DNA of 16,318 nt from Thermoanaerobaculales bacterium (GCA_029932545.1 JAOZPW010000053.1:1-16318); one strand, 5' to 3'; shown: positions 1 through 7,228, numbered from the stretch's first letter. A program made the numbers and translations. Notes: a model not told the origin generated them from the sequence alone.

Positions 1-11
1 ATGGAGGAAGA

Positions 12-279
12 ATGAACCAGGAAAAGACCTCAAAATCAAGCTGTTGTAGCGGTTCGCCGGTCACCGAAATAGTCCCGAACGACAAGGATGGCGTTCGAGC
101 CCAGGTCAGCAAGGCCTATGCAAAAGGCCGTCACCCTCAGCGTCAAGGAGGACGGCAATACATGCTGTTCAAACACGCTTCCCGTCGGAATTGCTGCACA
201 GACAGCCGGCTACAGTGACGGCAAAACGGCCAAATACGCGGATGCCGCCCATTCCTCCTTTGGCTGCGGTAACCCCCTC
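12..279 (+). pseudogene. arsM: Arsenite S-adenosylmethyltransferase (ArsM) remnant, frameshifted and truncated
   Basis: The reading frame from ATG 12 gives an N-terminus with a Cys pair (SSCCSGSP) and then GVRAQVSKAYAK. At about position 126 the homology jumps by +1 nt into the frame that reads KAVTLSVKEDGNTCCS, IAAQTAGYSDG and HSSFGCGNPL. This order (VxxxVxxxYAxA, a CC pair, AxxxGYS, FGCGNP) is the N-terminus of bacterial ArsM, which methylates As(III) using SAM. In that family FGCGNP is followed directly by the SAM-binding VLDLGSG motif. Here the similarity stops at 279 and runs into a C/T-rich tract, so about three quarters of the gene is missing. A GGAGG lies four bases before ATG 12. The bases ATGA at 12-15 also close a frame open from the left edge (ending EEE then stop), so an upstream gene may once have been translationally coupled. 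The single G responsible for the shift lies in AAAAGG and could be a sequencing error, but the truncation cannot be. Family assignment is from memory of the family pattern. Confidence 0.72.
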
Positions 280-312
280 CCCCCTGCTCCCCCTCTCCCC
301 CTCGTCCTTCCT
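273..312. repeat. Low-complexity polypyrimidine tract
   Basis: Forty bases are C or T except for two G (286 and 304). The tract lies where similarity to arsM ends and before the stop of the convergent ABC-F gene at 330. It codes only proline/leucine-rich nonsense in the arsM frame. It may mark the breakpoint of the deletion that removed the rest of arsM. I see no terminator hairpin in it. Confidence 0.6.
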
Positions 313-329
313 GGGAGATCACTCTACCC

Positions 330-2138
330 TCAGCCCTGGTTGCTCCGCTTCTCCTCCAACTCGGCCCAGCGATCGAAGAGTTGATCCAGCCGGAGTTGCG
401 CCTCGTTGTGAGCCTCGAAGGCCTCGTGCGCCTTGTGGGCATCCGAGACGACAGCCGGGTCCTCTAAACGGGCGGCCGAGGCCTCGAGGTCCCGCTCGGC
501 AGCAGCAATCTTTGTCTCGATTTCCTCGTACTCCCGCTTTTCGAGGTAGGACAAGCCCTGTTTCTTCTTCTTTTCGCGTGGCGCACTGGTTTTATTCCGG
601 CCGGTCTTCAGCCGACTCAAGGCAACCGTCTCCTCCCACTGGGCAACATCGGCAAAGAACGTCGCGCCACCTTGACCGCCAAGCCCCAACAGGAGTGTTG
701 CAACCCGATCCATCAAGAGCCGATCATGGGTCACAAGAACCAGGGCGCCGGGAAAGTCCAATAGACTCTCCTCCAGAACTTCCAGGGTTGGGATGTCCAA
801 ATCGTTGGTCGGCTCATCGAGGATCAAGAGATCGGCGGGACGCAACATCAGGCGGGCGATGTGGACACGTGCCTTCTCTCCGCCGGACAGCTCCTCGAGG
901 GGCAGGTCCAATTGATCTGCACTGAAAAGGAACCTCTTGGCCCAGGTAACGATATGAACCGGACTCCCACGATAGATGACCGTATCGCTCAGCTCGGCCA
1001 GGGCACGCCTCAACGGCATCCGGGGATCGAGTTGCTCCCGATTCTGGTCAAAATACACGGTACGAAGCCCCTCTGCCCTCCGAAGGGTTCCATCATCCGG
1101 GTCGATTTCTCCAGCAAACACCCTTAACAGGGTGCTCTTGCCACTCCCGTTGGCCCCAACAACACCGAGACGCTGTCCCGGCCTCAGCAATATCTCCAAT
1201 CCGGAAAACAGCTCTTTCCCTCCAAGGCTCTTCGATAGGTCGGTCGCCGCCAACAATCTCTTGGTCTTGCGCCCTGAGCCCGTCAGTTCAATCCCCTGCA
1301 CCTCAACCGCGGTCGTGCGATCGAGGCCCCTCAGCTCCTCTTGGAGTTCCTCCGCAGCGTCGATTCTGGCCTGTGCCTTGGTGGTCCTGGCCTTGGGGCC
1401 CCGCCCAAGCCACTCCAACTCTCGTCGCACCCGATTGGCCAGGCCTTCCCGGTACTGCGCCCGGGCGGTCAAGAACGCCTCTCTCTTGTGCAAGAACCCG
1501 CTGTAGGTACCCTCGGCCGCAAATACGCCACCGGGATACTGCGGTGCGACCTCGAGTATCCGCGTTACCGTTCGGTCGAGAAACACCCGGTCATGACTGA
1601 TCAGGACAAAGGCAAGGCGCTCAGATGTCAACAACCTTTCCAGATGGAGCATGCCTTCAAGATCAAGATGGTTGGTAGGTTCATCAAGCAACAGCAATTC
1701 CGGGGCGGATGCCAAAGCCACAGCTATGGCAACCCGCTTCCGCCATCCTCCCGACAACGTACCGATCGAAAGGTTGACATCGGAGAAACCCATTCGCTCC
1801 ATCACGATTCGAGCCCGCACTTCCCGTTCGACCGAGGTTTCGACAGGAACCGCATGGGCCTCGGCAGCCCGGATTACGACTGCAGAAACACTCTCCGCAG
1901 GATCGAAATGGGGATCCTGAGGCACTGCCGCAATCCTGAGTCCCTTGCGTCGATGGACGGTTCCGGAATCCGCCTCGTCGTCGCCGGCGAGGATATTGAG
2001 CAACGTTGTCTTGCCGGCGCCGTTCGGCCCGATGATGCCGATCCGGTCACCCTCGCCAATGTTCAAATCCAGCCCGTCGAACAGGGTCCGAGGACCGTAC
2101 GACTTTTCCAGGTTCCTGCAGTTGATCAGTGACGGCAT
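330..2138 (-). CDS. uup: ABC-F family ATPase, Uup type
   Basis: A soluble protein of 602 residues with two ABC ATPase domains in one chain and no membrane segments. Domain 1 has Walker A GPNGAGKT (37-44), signature LSGGW (128-132), Walker B LLLLDEPTNHLD (148-159) and the switch SHDR. Domain 2 has GANGSGKS (328-335), LSGGE (417-421), LLILDEPTNDLD (437-448) and THDR. The two are joined by a charged helical linker. The C-terminus (about 526-598) is a Lys-rich stretch and a predicted coiled coil beginning KKKKQGLSYLEKREYEEI. That tail is typical of Uup, whose family members act on ribosomes and on branched DNA intermediates rather than in transport. Length matches the family (about 600-640). ATG 2138 is chosen because family members start just before the xLxxxNLxKSYG strand. 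A GTG at 2150 would add four residues, and neither start has a strong ribosome-binding site. The gene is last in the minus-strand block, 175 bases after the CDF gene. Confidence 0.93.
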   Translation of the reverse strand: MPSLINCRNLEKSYGPRTLFDGLDLNIGEGDRIGIIGPNGAGKTTLLNILAGDDEADSGTVHRRKGLRIAAVPQDPHFDPAESVSAVVIRAAEAHAVPVETSVEREVRARIVMERMGFSDVNLSIGTLSGGWRKRVAIAVALASAPELLLLDEPTNHLDLEGMLHLERLLTSERLAFVLISHDRVFLDRTVTRILEVAPQYPGGVFAAEGTYSGFLHKREAFLTARAQYREGLANRVRRELEWLGRGPKARTTKAQARIDAAEELQEELRGLDRTTAVEVQGIELTGSGRKTKRLLAATDLSKSLGGKELFSGLEILLRPGQRLGVVGANGSGKSTLLRVFAGEIDPDDGTLRRAEGLRTVYFDQNREQLDPRMPLRRALAELSDTVIYRGSPVHIVTWAKRFLFSADQLDLPLEELSGGEKARVHIARLMLRPADLLILDEPTNDLDIPTLEVLEESLLDFPGALVLVTHDRLLMDRVATLLLGLGGQGGATFFADVAQWEETVALSRLKTGRNKTSAPREKKKKQGLSYLEKREYEEIETKIAAAERDLEASAARLEDPAVVSDAHKAHEAFEAHNEAQLRLDQLFDRWAELEEKRSNQG

Positions 2139-2178
2139 GAGCTTGCCCACCCAGCGAAGCCGGAACCAAAACGAAGCC

Positions 2179-2194
2179 GACCGGCCTGCCGGTC
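2179..2194. repeat. Short palindrome GACCGGC-CT-GCCGGTC upstream of uup
   Basis: Seven-base perfect arms are separated by two bases, 41 nt before the uup start. It could be an operator-like dyad or a small RNA hairpin (six pairs with a 4-nt loop). There is no T-run, so it is not an obvious terminator. Confidence 0.45.
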
Positions 2195-2206
2195 AGCAGA
2201 ACTGGG

Positions 2207-2274
2207 TTGCAGGCTGCAGGTTTCAGGAAACCCAACGGGCTCCTCAAACTGAGACCTGAGACTCTCGAACCTGA
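2207..2274. repeat. Degenerate heptamer tandem repeats in the CDF-uup gap
   Basis: Three adjacent 7-mers, TTGCAGG, CTGCAGG and TTTCAGG, occupy 2207-2227. A second run, AACTGAG, ACCTGAG, ACTCTCG and AACCTGA, occupies 2247-2274. The whole gap (2139-2313, 175 bases) has no gene that I can support. A similar 7-nt pattern with a different unit recurs at 7229-7249. Confidence 0.5.
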
Positions 2275-2313
2275 CTCGGTTCCTCGGAAATCGAGACCAA
2301 GTGGTCGCCGCCA

Positions 2314-3306
2314 TCAATCGGCTTCGATATCGAGGTAGTGAGCCTCGGGGATTGCTCGCTGGATGGCTTCCTCGATCAGATCAATCTGATCGCCGAGCTC
2401 CTCAATGACGCAATCGGCAAATTTCTCCGAAAACTCCGGATAGTCCGGGTGAGCTGCAATATCCGGGAACCGACCGAGCAGGCGCTTCTCGACCTTCGCC
2501 GCCAGAATCTCTGCGGAAAACTCGATATCGGCGGAAACACGGTAGGTCTCGCTATCCAGCATTCGGGTCCGCAGAGCAACTATTTTTTCGACCACGGGGT
2601 TACTCGACAGAATTTCCCTCACTTGCTGCCGGGCATCGGGGGGAATGGAAGGGCCAACCAACAGATGGCTGGTTCGGGCAACCAGCCAGACGGCAATTGC
2701 ACCAAGCAAAATGCCGATCAGGATCGACGCCACGGCATCCCACGCGGTGTTGCCGGTCCAGTGAGCCAGAAAAATCCCCCCAAGCGCGATCAGCACTCCG
2801 AGGCAGGCTGCCGAATCTTCCATGACCACAGCCACTGCCGTCGGGTCGGCCTGATACCGAAGATACGAAAAAAGCGGTCTTCCATGGGCGTCCTTGTACA
2901 CCGTTTTGACTGCGAAAACGAGCACACCAAACTCGAGAATAAACGAAACGATCAGAACACCGACAGCCCAACCAAGGGCCTCCAGCTCATGAGGGTGCCG
3001 CAAGCTCTGGATGCCGTGATAGACCGTGACCCCACACCCGAGGAAGAAAATTCCGACGGCAGACATCAAGGCCCAGACAGCCCGTTCGCCGCCGTAACCG
3101 AAAGGAAAGCTGGGGTCGGCAACCCGGGAAGAACGGCGGATCCCGACCATCAGCAGGACCTGATTCAGCGTATCCGCCAGGGAGTGCATTGCCTCCGACA
3201 TCATCGCCGCCGACCCGGTGATGAAGAACACCCCGGTTTTTGCCACCATGACAATTGAGTTTCCGATAATTGCCGCGGCTACTGCGCGGTGGGATCCGTG
3301 GGCCAT
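2314..3306 (-). CDS. Cation diffusion facilitator transporter, SLC30A9 (ZnT9)-like
   Basis: An inner-membrane protein of 330 residues. CDF proteins exchange divalent metal ions, usually Zn, Fe, Mn or Co, for protons. The TM2 motif SEAMHSLAD supplies the HxxxD metal ligands (H41, D45). The loop PFGYGGERAVWALMSAVGIFFLGCGVT and the TM5 start MEDSAACLG (E163-D164) resemble the SLC30A9 branch more than the classic YiiP/CzcD branch. Six hydrophobic segments end near residue 210. A cytoplasmic C-terminal domain of about 110 residues follows, ending in an acidic tail. The start is supported by GGAGG six bases upstream. The gene follows arsR on the same strand after a 110-base gap, so arsR and the transporter may be co-transcribed. 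Metal specificity cannot be read from the sequence. Confidence 0.9.
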   Translation of the reverse strand: MAHGSHRAVAAAIIGNSIVMVAKTGVFFITGSAAMMSEAMHSLADTLNQVLLMVGIRRSSRVADPSFPFGYGGERAVWALMSAVGIFFLGCGVTVYHGIQSLRHPHELEALGWAVGVLIVSFILEFGVLVFAVKTVYKDAHGRPLFSYLRYQADPTAVAVVMEDSAACLGVLIALGGIFLAHWTGNTAWDAVASILIGILLGAIAVWLVARTSHLLVGPSIPPDARQQVREILSSNPVVEKIVALRTRMLDSETYRVSADIEFSAEILAAKVEKRLLGRFPDIAAHPDYPEFSEKFADCVIEELGDQIDLIEEAIQRAIPEAHYLDIEAD

Positions 3307-3373
3307 GTAATGCCTCCAAACCCGGTGATCTTAACCCGGCGGCACGCAAACGAAAAAGAAACGAGGCACCGTA

Positions 3374-3409
3374 AACCCGAGCCCGAGCCCGTTCCCGTGC
3401 CCGTTACCG
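3374..3409. repeat. Degenerate hexamer repeat, NNCCCG x6
   Basis: Six consecutive hexamers, AACCCG, AGCCCG, AGCCCG, TTCCCG, TGCCCG and TTACCG, fill the middle of the arsR-CDF gap. The same word (AGCCCG AGCCC ... TTACCG) recurs at 8960-8991, so this is a dispersed intergenic sequence type rather than chance. Function is unknown. Confidence 0.65.
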
Positions 3410-3416
3410 ATGGTAG

Positions 3417-3776
3417 TCACTCACGCTCAAGCGCAGGAAAACACAGAGGCGGCAGCAGTTCGAAGTCGGTCCTTCGGTAGAAAATCGTCATTTTGTCCCT
3501 CCGGGGTGCGACAAGGGATGCCAACCGCAAACGCCCGAGGTGCTGCGAAACTGCTGCCGGCGTCATCTCCAGGATCGTCGCCAAATCACAGACACACAGC
3601 TCGCCTGCGCAATCCAACAAGGCGAGGATCTTGAGCCGGGTTGCCCCGCCGAGCAACAAGTAGTGATCCGACCGAGACCTGAGAAGCCGGTCATTCTCAG
3701 CCAACCGCTTGCGTAAGTTCTCGAGGTCTTCGACGGACCGAGCCGGATCCACACACTCAATCCTTTCAGAACCCAT
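3417..3776 (-). CDS. arsR: ArsR/SmtB-family metal(loid)-responsive repressor
   Basis: A cytoplasmic winged-helix repressor of 119 residues. Residues 43-84 form the DNA-binding fold, with GELCVCDLATILEMTPAAVS leading into QHLGRLR. ELCVCDL is the As(III)/Sb(III) site of classical ArsR (here C61 and C63), although the third ligand position of the E. coli protein (Cys) is Ala. Other cysteines are C8, C56 and C112, so a three-cysteine site of different geometry is possible. The gene sits between pabC and the CDF transporter on the same strand. By family logic it would repress its own operon until metal binds, and a decayed arsM lies at the window's left edge. The start ATG 3776 has only a weak, distant Shine-Dalgarno (AAGG, 11 bases upstream) lying inside an inverted-repeat arm. 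Arsenic sensing is likely but not proven; zinc or mercury is possible. Confidence 0.9.
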   Translation of the reverse strand: MGSERIECVDPARSVEDLENLRKRLAENDRLLRSRSDHYLLLGGATRLKILALLDCAGELCVCDLATILEMTPAAVSQHLGRLRLASLVAPRRDKMTIFYRRTDFELLPPLCFPALERE

Positions 3777-3783
3777 CTATAGC

Positions 3784-3836
3784 CCGACCTTCTCACCAGT
3801 GTCCGGCTGCAAGACGAAAACCGGTGAGAAGGTCGG
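3784..3836 (-). promoter_or_regulatory. Perfect 14-bp inverted repeat in the arsR leader
   Basis: CCGACCTTCTCACC (3784-3797) and its exact reverse complement (3823-3836) flank 25 bases. On the minus-strand RNA this hairpin ends seven bases before arsR ATG. Its 3' arm contains GAGAAGG, the only purine-rich candidate ribosome-binding sequence, so folding would hide it. There is no U-tract after either arm, which argues against an intrinsic terminator. Alternatives are an operator pair or a copy of a dispersed palindromic element. Confidence 0.8.
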
Positions 3837-3854
3837 ACGAGTCTCCATATCGCT

Positions 3855-3883
3855 ATTTTGGAAGATTCTTAATCACTTGTCAA
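3855..3883 (-). promoter_or_regulatory. Predicted sigma70-type promoter for arsR
   Basis: On the minus strand, TTGACA (3883-3878, perfect -35) is followed after exactly 17 bases by CAAAAT (3860-3855, 4 of 6 matches to -10). The area is notably AT-rich for this genome. The -35 box overlaps the pabC stop codon. Transcription would start near 3848 and give arsR a leader of about 70 nt that contains the inverted repeat. The spacer holds AAGAATCTT, a small dyad that could be part of an ArsR operator. Confidence 0.6.
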
Positions 3884-4659
3884 GGCCAGCCCGGCGCCGG
3901 AATAGACATCGTCACCAACCGCCGATGAAACGGCCAACTGTCCCAGATGCGCTCCCCCACCCTTCCGACTCGAACGATACCGGCCACCGCGTTGGTGATC
4001 CAGATCTCGTCCGCGAAGGTCAGTTCGTCTAAAAAGACATCCTTCTCTTCCACCTTCAATCCAACCGAGGGCAGGGTCTCCAGTACAACCTGGCGCATGA
4101 TGCCCGGCAGGCACCGTGCCGGAGCGGGTGGAGTCACAACTACCGAGCCACGGCGCACAAAGATGTTGGCCTTCGAGGTTTCCAATAGCCGTCCCTCGTA
4201 GCCGACAGCCAACGCGTCATCGCCACCCCATGCCACGGAGCGCTCCCCGGCGTCATGCCACCGGTGGCGGGCAATGACCTTGTGGCCCGCCTCAGGAGGA
4301 TCCTCCCATCGAACAACAGCCAACCAGACAGGCTTCTGACCGGGCCCGCAGGCCTTCAGCGGTGAACAGACAGCCTCGACTCGAACTGTCCCTGTGCTGG
4401 AATCCCGCCATACCGAAACTCTCAGGCGTGAGGGCGCCAGACACCCCGAGGCTTCCAACAACGACTCGAGATCCTGGGGTTGTGGGAGGACACTCTCCTC
4501 AACCACCAGGCCGGGGAATCCCAGAAGGCGCTGCCGGTGCATTTCCCAGAGCAGCACACGCCCACCGTCGCAACCCACGGTCGTCATCACACCCTCGACG
4601 TGAGCCGGTGGCACGCACAGCGGCGCCTCCCGACGGATCTTTCCGTCCTGCCAGATCAC
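3880..4659 (-). CDS. pabC: Aminodeoxychorismate lyase / class IV aminotransferase (PabC-like)
   Basis: A cytoplasmic PLP enzyme of 259 residues. PabC splits 4-amino-4-deoxychorismate into 4-aminobenzoate and pyruvate for folate synthesis. Fold-type IV landmarks are the opening MIWQDGKI, the likely Schiff-base lysine K127 in GHKVIARHRW, LLETSKANIF with E160, the PLP-phosphate loop LPGIMRQ (184-190) and DEIWITNAVAG. The start is taken as GTG 4659, which overlaps the pabB stop as GTGA and has GGTGGGGG just upstream. The upstream ATG at 4737 would add a Gly-rich stretch that is only the shadow of pabB and would overlap it by 82 bases. The pabB neighbour supports PabC over a branched-chain or D-amino-acid aminotransferase, which have the same fold. 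Confidence 0.87.
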   Translation of the reverse strand: MIWQDGKIRREAPLCVPPAHVEGVMTTVGCDGGRVLLWEMHRQRLLGFPGLVVEESVLPQPQDLESLLEASGCLAPSRLRVSVWRDSSTGTVRVEAVCSPLKACGPGQKPVWLAVVRWEDPPEAGHKVIARHRWHDAGERSVAWGGDDALAVGYEGRLLETSKANIFVRRGSVVVTPPAPARCLPGIMRQVVLETLPSVGLKVEEKDVFLDELTFADEIWITNAVAGIVRVGRVGERIWDSWPFHRRLVTMSIPAPGWP

Positions 4660-5873
4660 CGAACCCCCACCATCTCGAGCCACTTCCCAATCTTCAACCG
4701 TGATTCGGCCTCCTCGGCCTCCGGGTCCGACTCCCATACGATCCCACAGCCCGCCGCCATCTCCAGCCGTCCTTCAGAAGTCCATGCCGTCCGGATCGGC
4801 AAGGCCAGTTCGAGATCGCCATTGCCTGCGATCACCCCAAGGGCGCCCGTGAAAGGTCCTCTGGCAACGGGTTCCAGGCCGGCAATCACAGACATCGCCG
4901 AGTGCTTCGGGCAGCCGGTAACCGAGCCTCCCGGCGCCATTACCGCAACAATATCCTGCCACGGCATCTCTGATGAAACAGAGGCCGTCACTCGAGCGAC
5001 CCGGTGGTGAATCCTCTCCCAGCTCCGCACTCGGCCCGGGTCCTCGACGACCACCGACCCCGTCCGGGCGACTCTGCCGAGATCGTTGCGTTCCAAATCG
5101 ACGATCATCGCCAATTCGGCCCGTTCCTTGGGGTCGGCTTCCAGTTGCCGGATCAAGCTCACATCCTCCTCGGGGGTCGATCCCCGCGGTCGGGTTCCCT
5201 TGATCGGCCTTGTCTCCAGGCGCTCCTGACTTCGACTGACAAGCAGCTCCATCGAAGCACACACCAACTCTCCGGAAGAGAGGCCGTCCCACGAAAATGC
5301 GCTCAAGTAGTCCGGCACTACGGGACTGACCGCAACCGCTTCGAAAAGCTCCTGGAGGCCGCCATCCCATCGATTGACCGAAAATCGGCGACAGAGATTG
5401 ACCTGGTAGACGGTCCCGTCGGCGATATGGCCCCGGATCCTTTGGACCCCCTCCTTGAATCTTTCCTTTTCCAGACTGGAACTGAGCTGGGCGCCGACAC
5501 CAGCGCCTCCGGGCCGAAGAATCACCTGGCGGCCTACCCATTCAGGCTCTAACAGCAACATGCCGGAGAGCCCACCCTCGGGATCGGGCCTTGCCGGAAG
5601 GTTACCTGCCAACTGGGCGCACGCCTGATACCCAAGCCAACCGAGAGCCCAGGGCGCGCGATCCCTGATGATCCTTGCCGACCACAGATCCTCGACAGCC
5701 TCACCAAATGTCGGCCACCGAACCGCGGGCCTCCCGGCCTCGATCATTTCCCAAGCCCCGTGCCGCCCCTCAAGGCGTCTCCGAGCCCTCCATCCCCCTC
5801 GCCACCGGCCCCAGCCAGGGCCCACGAGATCGGCGAAGCCTACCGACCTAGCCGATATCAGGCCGCCACCCAT
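4656..5873 (-). CDS. pabB: Aminodeoxychorismate synthase component I (PabB)
   Basis: A chorismate-binding enzyme that, with a glutaminase partner (PabA/TrpG), makes 4-amino-4-deoxychorismate. With this start it has 405 residues. Motifs in order are YQVNLCRRF (156-164), ASMELLV, PIKGTRPRG (223-231), MIVDLERNDLGRV, PGGSVTGCPK (314-323) and GPFTGALGVI. The Lys in PIKGT is diagnostic of PabB, since anthranilate synthase TrpE has Ala there. No amidotransferase domain is fused and no pabA is in the window. The N-terminus is uncertain: ATG 5873 overlaps the upstream gene by 26 bases, while GTG 5945 or ATG 5903 would overlap by more and encode an Arg/Gly-rich extension. All three lack a well-spaced Shine-Dalgarno, so translation may depend on coupling to the upstream gene. 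pabC follows by a GTGA overlap. Confidence 0.92.
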   Translation of the reverse strand: MGGGLISARSVGFADLVGPGWGRWRGGWRARRRLEGRHGAWEMIEAGRPAVRWPTFGEAVEDLWSARIIRDRAPWALGWLGYQACAQLAGNLPARPDPEGGLSGMLLLEPEWVGRQVILRPGGAGVGAQLSSSLEKERFKEGVQRIRGHIADGTVYQVNLCRRFSVNRWDGGLQELFEAVAVSPVVPDYLSAFSWDGLSSGELVCASMELLVSRSQERLETRPIKGTRPRGSTPEEDVSLIRQLEADPKERAELAMIVDLERNDLGRVARTGSVVVEDPGRVRSWERIHHRVARVTASVSSEMPWQDIVAVMAPGGSVTGCPKHSAMSVIAGLEPVARGPFTGALGVIAGNGDLELALPIRTAWTSEGRLEMAAGCGIVWESDPEAEEAESRLKIGKWLEMVGVR

Positions 5874-7176
5874 CCACCGGGACCGGGAACCCAAGGGTTC
5901 CATCCTCCCGGCGCTCCGACACCCAAATGTCACGGTCCGGTTCACCAGCCTCGAGCTGCGTGATCGTCAGAAATACCCACCGCCCATCGTCGGTCGGCGC
6001 TGCCTCGGAGAAAAGAACCCGGTGCGGCCAATCCAGATACACCGGCTGAACCATGCCGCCCATGAACAGCAACTGCCGGTCACCCCGAGCAAAGAAAAGT
6101 TCGTTGTCCGGACCGACCCGAGGCCCCCACTCGCTCCCGATGGTGTTGATCCTTGGTTCGAGCGACATCGCATCGGTACTCTCGCTGGGATTCAGTAAGA
6201 AGAGGTCACTTTGATTTGCACCCTGACGGGTGGTCACGAACAGAACCTTCGTCCGGCTCCCTGCGAGGTAGACCGGGTCGAAGCTGTCTCCCTCACCCAG
6301 ACCTTCAATCGCCTCCACCGGACCCCATGCCTGATCACGATGCTGCCTCTGGGATCGTCCGGCCCACGATCCTTCGTCCTCCTCGGACCTGACGGTCACG
6401 AGACAAACGGTCTCCTCGGGATCGACCCAGCTCACCGTCGCCTGAATCGCGCCTTCGAGATCAGGGAAAGAGACCAGTTCGGGAAAGGACCATCCGTCCA
6501 CGCCCAACTCGGTTCTGAAACTCCTCTGGGCTAGGTACTGATGACCTTCGACTGTTTCCAGCCCCTGGCGCGCCGCACCAGCCATCTCGCCACCCGTTGT
6601 GCGGCGATATCGACTTGAAAAATACAGTGTCCGGCCACCGTCGAGGGGCACCGTACTGTGCTCAATTCCCGAGGTATTAATCGAGGAGACATCATCGACC
6701 ACCGTCTCCTCCCCAATTTCGAGACCGGGAAGCCGCCACTTACTGAAGGTGCCGAAATCACCGAAGAACTCAGCGTTGTGAAGCACCGTCTTCTCACCGA
6801 TCATCCGGGTGGTCCCCTGTGCAGGAATGCTGACGACCTCCGTACCGGGATCAAAATCCCCCAACCGCGCGGGCATCCCATCTCGAAGGACAACGGTATC
6901 GGCATCAACACGTATCTCGGCCGTAAGACCCTTCTCGGCGCCAGGGCCTTCTCGCCCCTGCTCCGATTCCGCCTTGTCCAGTGCCCTCGGCGGTGCGACC
7001 CGGATTCGGACGATCCACACGCCCGGCTCGTCGGGGGTTTCTTCCACATCGAGAACATTGCCGAAGACCTCGGTGTCCGGTTGAATCGTCGGCCGAGCAG
7101 GGTCGAGAAATTCACAGCCCGAAGTTACAAGAACCACGGTCAAGAGAGCCATCAAAACACTATTGGTAACGCGCAT
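5848..7176 (-). CDS. Putative lipoprotein with WD40/PD40-like beta-propeller repeats
   Basis: 442 residues. Residues 1-20 form a signal peptide (MRVTNSV, a hydrophobic stretch, VTSGC), and C21 is a possible lipidation site, although Thr at -3 makes the lipobox imperfect. Residues about 30-145 form an unassigned N-terminal domain (VFGNVLDVEETPDEPGVWIVRI ... ADTVVLRDG ... TRMIGEKTVLHNAEFFGD). The rest has blade-like repeats typical of PD40/TolB-type propellers: GRTLYFSSRYR, FDPVYLAGSRTKVLFVTTRQGANQSDLF, GPDNELFFARGDRQLLFM and DDGRWVFLTITQLE ... RDIWVSERREDG. It is probably extracytoplasmic. The start is supported by GGAGG four bases upstream. It lies 69 bases downstream of nupC and overlaps pabB, so it is probably in the same transcript. 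I do not recognise a specific function. Confidence 0.8.
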   Translation of the reverse strand: MRVTNSVLMALLTVVLVTSGCEFLDPARPTIQPDTEVFGNVLDVEETPDEPGVWIVRIRVAPPRALDKAESEQGREGPGAEKGLTAEIRVDADTVVLRDGMPARLGDFDPGTEVVSIPAQGTTRMIGEKTVLHNAEFFGDFGTFSKWRLPGLEIGEETVVDDVSSINTSGIEHSTVPLDGGRTLYFSSRYRRTTGGEMAGAARQGLETVEGHQYLAQRSFRTELGVDGWSFPELVSFPDLEGAIQATVSWVDPEETVCLVTVRSEEDEGSWAGRSQRQHRDQAWGPVEAIEGLGEGDSFDPVYLAGSRTKVLFVTTRQGANQSDLFLLNPSESTDAMSLEPRINTIGSEWGPRVGPDNELFFARGDRQLLFMGGMVQPVYLDWPHRVLFSEAAPTDDGRWVFLTITQLEAGEPDRDIWVSERREDGTLGFPVPVDGWRPDIG

Positions 7177-7228
7177 TTTTCCTCCGGTTCAGAGTATCTC
7201 ACCACAGAGAACAACATGGAAGCGCCCG

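Noticed and set aside
191..925. Plus-strand open frame of 244 codons over the uup gene
   Set aside because: Its composition (Pro, Arg, Ser rich) is what the complement of a GC-rich gene gives, while the minus strand encodes a full ABC-F protein with all motifs.
2207..2274. CRISPR array or direct-repeat satellite
   Set aside because: Units are only seven bases, degenerate and without spacers; no cas gene is present in the window.
2338..3258. Plus-strand open frame of 306 codons opposite the CDF gene
   Set aside because: No recognisable domain and a soluble, charged, Asn/His/Arg-rich composition; the minus strand carries a complete CDF transporter with a ribosome-binding site.
3784..3836. Inverted repeat as a rho-independent terminator of the pab operon
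   Set aside because: The stem is strong, but no U-rich run follows on either strand and the element lies between a good promoter and the arsR start. It remains possible as a rho-dependent pause site.
4660..4737. Upstream ATG 4737 as the pabC start
   Set aside because: It would add a Gly/Arg-rich segment without family similarity and overlap pabB by 82 bases. GTG 4659 places the family's usual opening IWxDG at residue 2 and overlaps the pabB stop as GTGA.
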